This document shows positions 23,913 through 32,675 of a stretch of DNA of 56,485 bases, one piece after another; position 1 is the first letter of the stretch, and each line of letters begins with the position of its first letter. The notes under the pieces were generated by a model that made no database searches, was not told where the DNA came from, and saw only the letters and a program-made list of their open reading frames with translations. This stretch comes from Drancourtella massiliensis (GTDB lineage: Bacteria > Bacillota > Clostridia > Lachnospirales > Lachnospiraceae). The stretch lies in the NCBI RefSeq assembly GCF_016900655.1, contig NZ_JACJKH010000023.1, positions 1-56,485 on the forward strand. The letters run 5' to 3'. Both the position numbers and the translations under genes were made by a program.

Positions 23913-25235
23913 TTACCGCAAATCCGCATTCAGCCTTCTGCGGGACCGCTGATACAAAATCAAATATACGGCGGCATAGCCGATACCTAAAAGGACATAC
24001 AGTAGCAATAAGTTTTTTACCAGTACGCCGCACAGGCACAGTATGATCATATTGATAGTAAATGTGACATACAGTGTGTATCGGGACTCATTGATAGACT
24101 GCAGAGCTGACTTTTCGATATTGAGTCCATAGTTAAAAATCTGGGCAAGTAAAGCGGCAGGAAGACAGAATTGTGCCAGGGACACGACTTCTGCTTCATC
24201 TGAGATAAAAGTAATAATATAAGAATCACAGTTTATCAGAACAAGAAACATTAAGGCGAAACAGCTTAAAGACAGTATCGTTGCTGTATTTTTGATCTGT
24301 TTTGCCTTTTTATGGCTGCCATTTCCGAAAGCCTCACTTACTAAAGAAACCGTGGCTGTGGAATAGCCAAACATGGGCATTTGTATAATCGAAATGATTT
24401 GCAGAATCAGATTGTATGCTGACAATTCTACTGTGCCGATCCGGGCCACAATCATATTCAATCCCACTACAAATAAGATATCTTCCATGAATTCCTGAGC
24501 TAAAAATGGAATGGAAAAGCGGATCTTGTCTTTTATTTTCTTTAATATCTGAGGAATCCGCAGATCAATCTGAACAAGATGGCGTGCTGTATAACTATAG
24601 ATGCCTAGATACACAATCAGAGACAGTATACTTCCTAATGCGGCACCTTTTGCTCCAAACGCAGGAAGGCCCAGTTTTCCATAAATCAAAATATAGTCTA
24701 AACACACACCCAGTATATTTATAAACAAGGTTGTGGCAAAGATATGGTTCGTTTTTTTAAATATTTTGAATACGCTTGAATACAGAAAGATGACTAAATT
24801 CAGTGGAATGGAAAAACTGAAAATCCTAAGATATTCTGACGCTTCCTGCAGAGTTTTACCAGTTAATCCGAAGCCTTTATGTAAAATCGGATTGCAGAAT
24901 ATATTAAACAGAATAAAAAGCCCGAATCCGATGCCTCCGCACAGAATCAGGAGAAGGGAAAACTCTTCGCTGATACCTTTTAAATCATTTCTTCCTTTTA
25001 GATTAGAACCGCAAATATTAAAGACGATCGAAAATGCACCGAGAACACCTACGAGACTGTTGATGCAGGAATAGACAAGTCCGACACCGGCATAGGCCTC
25101 TAAGGAAATATGTCCGATAAAAGCCTGATCAATGATTCCCATCAAGATACTTGTGATGGAACCTGCGATTAACGGCAATGCCATTTTATTCAATTCTGTA
25201 ATGCAGCTTTTTCTTTCTTTACTTATACAGTTCAT
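23913..25235 (-). CDS. MATE-family multidrug efflux protein
   Basis: The 440-residue protein has about twelve membrane helices in two repeats of six, the MATE layout. The N-terminal repeat holds the family's pattern around MALPLIAGSITSILMGIIDQAFIGH and the second repeat opens near residue 230 (RFSIPFLAQEFMEDILFVVG). Such proteins export cationic drugs or metabolites using a Na+ or H+ gradient. It is isolated between an orphan binding protein and a GNAT pseudogene. A second MATE protein at 37907 is only distantly similar. Confidence 0.88.
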   Translation of the reverse strand: MNCISKERKSCITELNKMALPLIAGSITSILMGIIDQAFIGHISLEAYAGVGLVYSCINSLVGVLGAFSIVFNICGSNLKGRNDLKGISEEFSLLLILCGGIGFGLFILFNIFCNPILHKGFGLTGKTLQEASEYLRIFSFSIPLNLVIFLYSSVFKIFKKTNHIFATTLFINILGVCLDYILIYGKLGLPAFGAKGAALGSILSLIVYLGIYSYTARHLVQIDLRIPQILKKIKDKIRFSIPFLAQEFMEDILFVVGLNMIVARIGTVELSAYNLILQIISIIQMPMFGYSTATVSLVSEAFGNGSHKKAKQIKNTATILSLSCFALMFLVLINCDSYIITFISDEAEVVSLAQFCLPAALLAQIFNYGLNIEKSALQSINESRYTLYVTFTINMIILCLCGVLVKNLLLLYVLLGIGYAAVYLILYQRSRRRLNADLR

Positions 25236-25272
25236 ATTTTATTACCTTTTTAAATCTCATTCCACGATATAA

Positions 25273-25641
25273 ATTAATTATAGAATTCTGGAAAATGTCT
25301 GGCAAGAGGAATATCACGAGCAGGAAAAAAGCAAGGTATGGGATTGGCATTTTCAACCTTTGCATATATACTTAACTCATGAGGAACGCGGAAAATATAC
25401 AGGAAAGGAAAAGGTTATGGATTTGATTTTAGAAAAAGCCAATGGAGAAAAACATATTGGAGCAGTCAGAATCTGTGATTTTGAAAAACGTTGTGTTTTG
25501 AAACAGATCTTTATTCTGCCAGAATATCAGGGGTACGGATATGCCCAGGAAGCTATCAAGATGGTCGAATCTTTTTATACAAAAGCAAAAAGATGGCATG
25601 GATCTGGTATATTACGCAAAAGAAAAACAGGGGGAGTTTAA
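25273..25641 (+). pseudogene. GNAT acetyltransferase remnant with internal deletion
   Basis: The open frame, bounded by a stop at 25270, reads as an acetyltransferase and includes the CoA-binding motif QIFILPEYQGYGYAQEAIK. There is no proper start codon. After YTKAKRW the frame leaves the family. One base over, the reading MDLVYYAKEK resembles a typical GNAT C-terminus and ends just before the next gene. So the segment between these two points appears deleted with a frameshift near 25592, and the 5' end is also missing or degraded. Confidence 0.75.
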
Positions 25642-27150
25642 ATGAAGATTAAGTTTCAAGGAAATGAATTCTGGTATGGTACCTGTGTGAAATATGGGAT
25701 GAGGATGCCGATTGGTCCGGATACGGAAACGGAGCTGGATTTGACCAGTAATCCAACGCCGAATCAGGAGATGCCTCTTCTGGTGTCGACAAAAGGGCGC
25801 TGCCTCTGGTCTGAGGAGGGATTTCACATCAGGATCAGAAGCGGCGTTATAGAGGTCCCGGATTCCTATCAGCTGGAAGAGACAGGAGGCGGCCTTCGGG
25901 AGGCCTATCTGCATGCCATGCAGAAGCATTTTCCATTTCGGGGAATGCCGGCGGAAAATCTGTTTGGGAGAATTATTTACAATACATGGATCGAGCTTAC
26001 TTATCATCAGAATGAGGAGGATATTCTCGCATATGCCGGCCGGATTCTGGAAAGCAGGATGCCGCCCGGAGTTCTGATGATTGACGATGGCTGGGCGGAA
26101 TGCTATGGAGACTGGAGATTTCACAGCGGAAAGTTTCCGCATCCGGAGCAGATGATAGAGAAGCTCCACGGGATGGGATATCAGGTTATGGTATGGGTCT
26201 GTCCGTATGTATCGCCGGATTCGCTGAAATACCGGGAGGCGAGGGATCAGGGAATTCTCATCCGGACGCCGGAAGGGGAGCCGTACATCGCAAAATGGTG
26301 GAATGGATATTCGGCAGTTCTGGATTTTTCCAATCCAAAGGCAGTACAATGGCTGAAATGTCAGCTCGATGCACTTACAGACATGGGGGTGGATGGATTT
26401 AAGTTTGATGCAGGGGACAGCATGTATTACCGGGATGATAATGTAACGTTCGGAAGGGTGACGCCGGATGAACAGTCCAGACTTTGGGCGGAGTTCGGGG
26501 AACAATATCCGTACAATGAGTACCGGGCATCTTTTCGGGCAGGGGGATATGCGCTTTTACAGCGGCTCTGCGACAAGGATCATTCCTGGGGAGAAAATGG
26601 AATTGCATCTTTGATTCCGGACACGCTGCTTCAGGGAATTACGGGGCATGCTTATGGGTGTCCGGATATGATCGGAGGGGGAGAATATCTGAATTTCCAG
26701 AACATGGAGAAAGCCGGACTGGATGAAGAACTGTTTGTCAGGCATTGCGAGATTGCCTGTCTGATGCCTGCCATGCAGTTTTCGGCGGCGCCGTTCAGGA
26801 TCCTGAGCCGAAAAAACTTTGCATGCATTTTGAAAAGCATTGAGGTGCGGAAGAAATTTCTGCCGTATATTATGGAAGAACTCAGAAAGACCAGCGTTAC
26901 AGGTGAACCGTTGATTCGATATCTGGCATATGAATTTCCGGAGGAACATGTGGAAAACGTGACGGATCAGTTCATGTTAGGAGGAAAATATCTGGTTTCG
27001 CCGGTTTATGAGAAAGGGAAAACCGGAAGGAGCCTTTACCTTCCAAAGGGAAAGTGGTATGATCGTGGAAGAGTATGGACGTCGCAGGGCGAAACCATAT
27101 ATTGCGAATCGGAACGAGGAATTCCGATTGCTTTTGAGAGAATAGGATAA
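25642..27150 (+). CDS. Glycoside hydrolase family 31 protein
   Basis: The 502-residue protein contains a (beta/alpha)8 catalytic barrel, with the nucleophile Asp256 in GFKFDAGD and an upstream substrate-pocket stretch VLMIDDGWAE. Family 31 enzymes hydrolyse alpha-glucosidic or related alpha-glycosidic bonds with retention. The protein is short for the family and has no signal peptide, so it probably acts on imported oligosaccharides in the cytoplasm. The N-terminal beta-sandwich is reduced to about 100 residues. No transporter or sugar kinase is adjacent. Substrate undetermined. The start follows the ribosome binding site GGGGGAG. Confidence 0.85.
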   Translation: MKIKFQGNEFWYGTCVKYGMRMPIGPDTETELDLTSNPTPNQEMPLLVSTKGRCLWSEEGFHIRIRSGVIEVPDSYQLEETGGGLREAYLHAMQKHFPFRGMPAENLFGRIIYNTWIELTYHQNEEDILAYAGRILESRMPPGVLMIDDGWAECYGDWRFHSGKFPHPEQMIEKLHGMGYQVMVWVCPYVSPDSLKYREARDQGILIRTPEGEPYIAKWWNGYSAVLDFSNPKAVQWLKCQLDALTDMGVDGFKFDAGDSMYYRDDNVTFGRVTPDEQSRLWAEFGEQYPYNEYRASFRAGGYALLQRLCDKDHSWGENGIASLIPDTLLQGITGHAYGCPDMIGGGEYLNFQNMEKAGLDEELFVRHCEIACLMPAMQFSAAPFRILSRKNFACILKSIEVRKKFLPYIMEELRKTSVTGEPLIRYLAYEFPEEHVENVTDQFMLGGKYLVSPVYEKGKTGRSLYLPKGKWYDRGRVWTSQGETIYCESERGIPIAFERIG

Positions 27151-27171
27151 TAAATTCAGTGGGGGTAAGGA

Positions 27172-29142
27172 ATGAAAAGAACAGCAGTATTGTTTTTGAC
27201 GGCGGCACTGGCGGTATCCAGTGTGCCGCTTTCTGTCAATGCACAGGAAGATTACATTACAGCAGAGGAATCTGTGGAAAATGGACTGAAAAATACCGAA
27301 AGTGTGGAAAATGAAGAGGATATGAGTCAGCCGGAGGAAGGGGCAGAATCCGGAAAAGAGGAAGAGACCGGGGAAGATTCAGAAAAGGATGAACAGCTGG
27401 AAGAAGGAATGACACCGGATGAAGTCCCGGGAGAAGACCAGGATGAAACCGTAGAAGAAAATCCGGACAACATTCCGGGAGACGTTTTGGAAGAAGAACC
27501 GGCAAGTGAGGAAGGTAACATAACGGAAAATCCGTATACAGAGAAGGCACCTGAGAGTGAAGAGCCTGCGGAACAGGCAGTGACGGAGGTGCAGGAACTT
27601 CCGAAAGAAAAAGTAAGATCAGCGAAACCGGCACTTACGTATCAGGCACATGTCCAGAATGAGAGCTGGCAGAACTGGAGACAAGAGAGTGAACTGGCCG
27701 GTACTGAGGGAAAATACAGACGGATGGAAGCGCTCCGAATCAAACTGCAGGGCGGAGAAGATGCTGTTCAGGGAAGCGTGGAATACCGGGCACATGTACA
27801 GGATTACGGCTGGATGGATTGGAAGAAAGATGGAGAACTGGCTGGAACGCAGGGACAATCGAAGCGGATGGAAGCGATTGAGATCCGCCTGACGGGAGAG
27901 CTTGCCGAGCAGTATGATATTTATTATCGTGTACATATCCAAAATTATGGATGGCTGGACTGGGTGAAAAACGGCGCTCCGGCAGGAAGTTCTGCACTGA
28001 GTTCACGGATGGAAAGCTGTATGATCCGGCTTGTGGAAAAAGGCGATCCATCACCGGCAGCAGGAACAAGGGGATTTATCAAAGCATATACGAATATGGA
28101 TTTGACTTATCGCGGGCATGTTCAAAAGATTGGAAATACAAATACATCCGTCAACGGGCAGATTATGGGAACAGTTGGAAAGAGTCTGAGGCTGGAAGCT
28201 ATGACCATGTGGCTTGATACAGCGGATTCACAGAAACTTTCCGGCGGAATTGAATACTCGGCACATGTCCAGAATATAGGCTGGCAGGGATTTAAGAAGA
28301 ATGGACAGCAGGCAGGAACGCAGGCCAAAAGCCTGAGAATGGAGGCGGTTAAGATTCGCCTGACCGGAGAGGCTGCGAAGTGCTACGATATTTATTACCG
28401 GGCGCATGTCCAGAATTTCGGATGGCTTGGATGGGCGAAAAACGGACAGGCTTCTGGAAGTGAAGGATATGCTTACCGTATGGAAGCACTTCAAATTATG
28501 CTGGTTCCAAAAACAAAGGGAGCACCGGGAAGTACAAGTAATGCTTTCAAGAAAAAGCAGACAGTACCGGTGAAGAAGACAAAGTCTTTTTCCGAAGCAC
28601 TTGGATTTGACGGAACAAAGATTGTAAAAGAACTGAGTGCACACCAAAATGATTCTTATTATCTGGGAACTCCGTATCAACCAATGAAAAACCCGTTGAA
28701 TATGCACGAGATTCTTTACCCGAATGGTGACAGACGGGCTGATGGCTACAGTGGAATGAACTGTACCGGGTTTGTTGCCTATGTTACGCAGAAATGCGGA
28801 GGCAATCTTGCGCCAATTGGCAAGATGGGGCTGTGGGGCGGAGCATGTAACGCATCAAACTGGTTTCGTTATTTCAAAAAAGCCAATGTGGAGTATTATA
28901 CATACAATTCAGTATCTGCTCTTTTGAAATCCGGAAAAGCAGAACAGGGGGATATCATTTACTGTGAACCTGTAAACTGGAATCAGCCGGGAGCAGACTG
29001 CCACATCGGATTTTTCTGGGGAAGAACATCAAGTGAAAACCGGTTTTGGCATACATCGACATCTCCGAAAAATGGAAACCAGATTTCCAACATTGTTCCG
29101 GGAATTTATCCGTCCTATTTTCATCTGGTGAAGATGAAATAA
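27172..29142 (+). CDS. Secreted ChW-repeat protein with NlpC/P60-like domain
   Basis: The 656-residue protein starts with a signal peptide (about residues 1-24). A very acidic low-complexity linker follows (about 25-150). Six ChW (clostridial hydrophobic with conserved W) repeats then cover about residues 155-440, recognisable by Y.aHVQ..GW..W..NG. The last 170 residues form an NlpC/P60-like cysteine peptidase/amidase fold, with Cys531 in MNCTGFV and His611 in DCHIGFF. The expected role is cell-surface attachment and peptidoglycan peptide cleavage, perhaps in cell separation. It lies 21 bases after the GH31 gene and is followed by a terminator. The ribosome binding site is weak (GGGGGTAAGG). 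Confidence 0.85.
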   Translation: MKRTAVLFLTAALAVSSVPLSVNAQEDYITAEESVENGLKNTESVENEEDMSQPEEGAESGKEEETGEDSEKDEQLEEGMTPDEVPGEDQDETVEENPDNIPGDVLEEEPASEEGNITENPYTEKAPESEEPAEQAVTEVQELPKEKVRSAKPALTYQAHVQNESWQNWRQESELAGTEGKYRRMEALRIKLQGGEDAVQGSVEYRAHVQDYGWMDWKKDGELAGTQGQSKRMEAIEIRLTGELAEQYDIYYRVHIQNYGWLDWVKNGAPAGSSALSSRMESCMIRLVEKGDPSPAAGTRGFIKAYTNMDLTYRGHVQKIGNTNTSVNGQIMGTVGKSLRLEAMTMWLDTADSQKLSGGIEYSAHVQNIGWQGFKKNGQQAGTQAKSLRMEAVKIRLTGEAAKCYDIYYRAHVQNFGWLGWAKNGQASGSEGYAYRMEALQIMLVPKTKGAPGSTSNAFKKKQTVPVKKTKSFSEALGFDGTKIVKELSAHQNDSYYLGTPYQPMKNPLNMHEILYPNGDRRADGYSGMNCTGFVAYVTQKCGGNLAPIGKMGLWGGACNASNWFRYFKKANVEYYTYNSVSALLKSGKAEQGDIIYCEPVNWNQPGADCHIGFFWGRTSSENRFWHTSTSPKNGNQISNIVPGIYPSYFHLVKMK

Positions 29143-29186
29143 AAAGCAACTTTCAGGCGGATGAAATAAAGACTTCAAAAAAGAAT

Positions 29187-29246
29187 AGACAGTCCCAGGG
29201 AGAGCATAGTACTTGAAAAAGTCCAGACTCTCCGGGGCTGTCTTTT
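29187..29246 (+). terminator. Terminator after the ChW/P60 gene
   Basis: AGACAGTCCCAGGGAGAG pairs with CTCTCCGGGGCTGTCT around a loop of about 23 bases, followed by TTTT. The core CTCTCC/GGAGAG resembles the spmA terminators but the remainder is unrelated. Confidence 0.8.
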
Positions 29247-29290
29247 CTTATCAGAAAATAAAAATTGATATTAACCACCAACTGCTCTAA

Positions 29291-30472
29291 TTAAAAGATC
29301 AGTTTTTGAAAATCTTCTGTCGACATACCATATGAGGATGCTGCCTGTTCCAGGTTAAGGAGACCTTTTTGATACAAATCGATAATCGCATCTTTACGTC
29401 CCTGATCGTGGGCAACGTCATTCTGTGCATGAGCCTCTGCGAGCTGTTTTTGAGTTTCAGAGAGTTGTTCCTGAGTTTCAGAGAGCTGTCCCCGAGTTTC
29501 AGAGAGCTGTCCCCGAGTTTCAGAGAGTTGTCCCCGAGTTTCAGAGAGCTGTCCCCGAGTTTCAGAGAGCTGTCCCTGAGTTTCAGAGAGCTGTCCCTGA
29601 GTTTTGGAGAGCTGTCCCTGAGTTTTGGAGAGCTGTCCCTGAGTTTCAGAGAGTTGTCCCTTGGTTTCGGCAAGTGTGTCCTTAGCTTTATCTAATTCTC
29701 CTTGTACTTCTGCGATCTGCTGAAATATTTTTTCAGTCTGATGCTGCAAGGCGAGCTGATCGCGCAGGGCCCGTTCCCGGGCTTCATATGCCAGGCGTTT
29801 TTTCTCATCCTGACTCATCTCCATAAGATCTTCGTAGGCCGATTCAAGGTATGCATTTCCCTTTGCCATTTCTTCCATCTCCTTCTTATTGCCGCCGCGG
29901 AAGAATTTCATCCATGCAATAATGCCGTCAGGATGGTGGTACTCTTTTGGAATTTTGGGAAGTTCCAGTATCTGAAGCTCCAGCTTTTCGCTGTACAGAT
30001 CTCCGGTTGCTTCATCATAGAACCGGACCCTTCTGTGACAGAAATTGTCTTTTTTAAAATAGGTAAAATTCAGGACGCCAACCTGTATACATTTTTGAAG
30101 TTTGTCATAAGATTCGCCCTTTTGGAGCTGGCTGGAAAACATTTTACTTAAATAAAAAAGACTTCGATCATCCCAGTATTCTATATAGAGAACCTGCATT
30201 TCGATATCCAGCTGAGTACCGCTTTCCAGAAGGACACGGACATCCAGAACACCTTGCTTTTCTTCCTCTGTTCTTTTGGAAAGCTCGTTTTCCAGGATCG
30301 TTGTCCTGCCGATCTGTTCCGGAGGAAGACGCAACAATGCAGCGATGAATCCGGTTCTTGTTTTTGGATTGCGCATCAACTCTTTGAAGCACCAGTCGAT
30401 GTAAGGCTTCATAATAAATTCTTCTTCCGAAGTGGTTTGAATGGTTTTGATTTCGACTTCGTTTGTTTGCAT
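29291..30472 (-). CDS. Rpn-family PD-(D/E)XK nuclease with heptad repeat tail
   Basis: The 393-residue protein has the Rpn/transposase-31-like nuclease domain at the N-terminus. VLDVRVLLESGTQLDIEMQ near residues 70-90 supplies the catalytic D..E-x-Q residues. An acidic helical linker (about 205-265) and a coiled coil built from about ten heptads of the type QLSETQG follow, then a short tail ending in SYGMSTEDFQKL. Rpn proteins promote recombination and have recently been linked to phage defence. The frame is open upstream to 30544. ATG 30472 is chosen for the ribosome binding site AAGGAG seven bases before it. Confidence 0.87.
   Translation of the reverse strand: MQTNEVEIKTIQTTSEEEFIMKPYIDWCFKELMRNPKTRTGFIAALLRLPPEQIGRTTILENELSKRTEEEKQGVLDVRVLLESGTQLDIEMQVLYIEYWDDRSLFYLSKMFSSQLQKGESYDKLQKCIQVGVLNFTYFKKDNFCHRRVRFYDEATGDLYSEKLELQILELPKIPKEYHHPDGIIAWMKFFRGGNKKEMEEMAKGNAYLESAYEDLMEMSQDEKKRLAYEARERALRDQLALQHQTEKIFQQIAEVQGELDKAKDTLAETKGQLSETQGQLSKTQGQLSKTQGQLSETQGQLSETRGQLSETRGQLSETRGQLSETRGQLSETQEQLSETQKQLAEAHAQNDVAHDQGRKDAIIDLYQKGLLNLEQAASSYGMSTEDFQKLIF
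29441..29668. repeat. 21-bp tandem repeat inside the Rpn gene
   Basis: About ten copies of a 21-bp unit (consensus TTTCAGAGAGCTGTCCCCGA plus G on the plus strand) encode the seven-residue heptads QLS(E/K)T(Q/R)(G/E/K). The units in the middle are nearly identical, so the array is young and likely variable in length by slippage or recombination without changing the frame. Confidence 0.92.
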
Positions 30473-30544
30473 AAACAGTCTCCTTCCTGTGGCGGTCCGG
30501 CACCTGTCAGAAGAAAACTGTTTCTGTTTCTTGTAGTCTAACAT

Positions 30545-30896
30545 AATTTCAAACAGCAGAAAAGAGATGTCCCACAGAAAACGTATTCTTTACAGACAGA
30601 GATCCCGGCCATGTTTTTTGTTATGAATTGGATTGTTCGGCGAATGCCGTGAATGATAGAAAAGCAGACAGCTTTTCAGACGATCTCAGAATAGCATGAA
30701 AAGAAGGGCAAGGCAAGCCGGTGAAAGATAAAATTTTTCTGAAAAGACAAAGAGAGAGGACAATTTTCCGTTTTAGGATGCAAATAATAAATTGTTGATA
30801 TATTAAGAATGCATAGATTGTAAATGTACAGAAAAAATGATATATTGAAACAAAATAACAGATAAATATGAAAGAAATAAAAACACAGCATTTTAG
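30545..30896. other. Intergenic stretch with no recognised feature
   Basis: This 350-base stretch is AT-rich and lies between the divergent Rpn gene and the broken ORF at 30909. I see no gene, terminator or riboswitch. A TTGATA-like box near 30795 could belong to a promoter for the 30909 gene but lacks a good -10. Confidence 0.5.
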
Positions 30897-30908
30897 GGAG
30901 TGATACCA

Positions 30909-31352
30909 ATGAGTTATAAAGAAGAGAATATGAGTGATTAATTAAAATTACTGGTACAAGTTCTGGAAAGTTAATCGGACTATTAGATATGGGTCACAGA
31001 ACAGGAATCACCGGAACAGAAAACGTTGACAACAGTGCTGGAAATGCTGTTTACCGTACCGGATCAAAAGCTGCAGGATGCTTATATGGAGGCGAAAGAG
31101 AAGGCGGAGCAGGAGGCTGCCGAAACAACAGAACCTGGAGCACATGGAGTATATGATTTTGAAGAATTATTAACAAAAATGTACGGCTCTTATTTTTTGA
31201 CCCAGGTAGAACACAATTTATATTCGGCCGTGGGAAATTTGCAAAGTCAGATTATAGGTGGCGAAGAGACAGATGAAAATCAGCTGCGGCAGGAAGCAGC
31301 AGCGGCAGCAGAGAAAGCGTGGAAAGATTATCGGACACAGATGGCAGAATAA
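30909..31352 (+). pseudogene. Unknown gene with three early in-frame stops
   Basis: An ATG at 30909 has a good ribosome binding site (GGGAG, seven bases upstream). The frame continues for 148 codons but is interrupted by TAA, TAA and TAG at codons 11, 22 and 26. It is then open for about 120 codons to 31352. The open part is acidic and helical, with alanine and glutamate runs (QEAAAAAEKAW). Either the gene is decaying, or the active frame starts at TTG 31026. Each stop can arise by a single base change from Glu or Gln codons. Family not recognised. Confidence 0.55.
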
Positions 31353-31373
31353 AAGAGTGGATAATAGCAGGGT

Positions 31374-31408
31374 GGAGAAAGGGTGATTATGACCCTTTCT
31401 CCGTTTTT
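31374..31408 (+). terminator. Terminator after the broken ORF
   Basis: GGAGAAAGGGT (31374-31384) pairs with ACCCTTTCTCC (31392-31402), followed after one G by T5. Confidence 0.9.
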
Positions 31409-31501
31409 GGCTTATTTAAGTCGTTTTGACAGTTTCCCTACAAAGTATGGAACAGCTTTGATATAATGATGACATATTCACATGTAAGGAAACATACAAC
31501 A

Positions 31502-32670
31502 ATGAAATCCAACAGAAATCTACTATACTATTATATTTATTCCATTACCAGTGCGGCGATCCTGACGCGGGGTATTTTTTGATTTATCTACAGCAAAAAG
31601 GGCTTTCGATCGTGGAAGTTTCGATGTATTCTGTCGTCTACAATATATGTACAGCGGTCAGCGAGGTGCCGACGGGATATATTGGAGACCGGATCGGAAG
31701 GAAAAATTCCATTATTACAGGAACGATATTGCTGGTATGTCAGGCGGGACTGATGGTAGCAGCGCAGGAGAAAGTCTGGCTGATATTGTTGGCAGGTCTG
31801 GAAGCAGTTGCGTATACTTTTATTTCCGGCAGTGATTCGGCCTTACTTTATCAGATGCTTGCAAGCCGGAAGATGGAAGATCAGTATTTGAAGATTAATT
31901 CCAGAATTCTTGCGGCGCAGTCGGCTGTTATGGGCGGTGCAATTTTTATCGGAGCTCAGCTTGCGCAGTATTCCTGGAATCTTCCGTATCTTTTGACAAT
32001 GCTGATTCTGATAGTGGCAGCAGGATTTATGTGCAGAGTGAAAGACCTCATGCCGTTTGCAGAAAGAGAAAAAAGCACAGGAAAACTGATAAAAACGTTG
32101 AAAGACAATATTTTATACCGGCCGCTTGGAATGTTCCTCCTTTTCTTTATTGGCATCAGTATGATTGATGGAATAGCGTGCGGTTATTACAATCTGAATC
32201 AGCTGATTCTGGAATCAGTTGGGATCAGCGTGTCGGCGATCGGTTTGTTTTTCTCCCTATCGTACATAGGGAATTCGTTTGCCTATCTGGCAGTGAGTCC
32301 GCTGAATCGAATTTTTAACAGAAGCAGGATCATCTTTCTGGCTCTGATAACAGAGTGTTTGGGATTTTTATGGTTGTCCCAGGTTCAGAATAAGGGACTG
32401 TTTTTTGTGATTTCGTTAATTTTATGCTTTGTGCCGGAAATCATTTTTACTGTGGCGGACAGCATCATACAGGAATGGATTGTAGAAAGAAACAGGGCAA
32501 CGATTTTATCCGTGATGTCCTTGATACGGTCGCTGTGTTCTGGAGTTATTTATGGTATTTTTGGAATTCTTCTGGAAATTGTGACAATAGAGCAGTTTTT
32601 AATTTTTCTGGCTGTTGGCTTTGGTGTGAGTGCGGTAAGTGTATTGATAGTACTAAGGAAAAGTAGGTGA
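31502..32670 (+). pseudogene. MFS transporter, frameshifted at a T6 tract
   Basis: The frame from ATG 31502 encodes the first 25 residues of an MFS protein (ending TSAAILTRGIF) and then hits TGA at a run of six T (31573-31578). One added T would join it to the long frame from 31579 to 32670. That frame continues with the family's LIYLQQKGLSIVEVS and the diagnostic PTGYIGDRIGRK loop between helices 2 and 3. The protein would have about 389 residues and twelve helices. The homopolymer suggests phase variation, a recent mutation, or a sequencing error. Its stop overlaps the start region of the next ABC gene, with which it was probably cotranscribed. Confidence 0.8.
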
Positions 32671-32675
32671 TGTAT

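Noticed and set aside
29441-29668. 21-bp repeats considered as CRISPR or an intergenic satellite
   Set aside because: The repeats are in frame within the Rpn gene and have no spacers.
31426-31467. TTGACA and TATAAT upstream of the MFS gene as a promoter pair
   Set aside because: The two boxes are 30 bases apart, too far for one promoter; only the -10 may be real.
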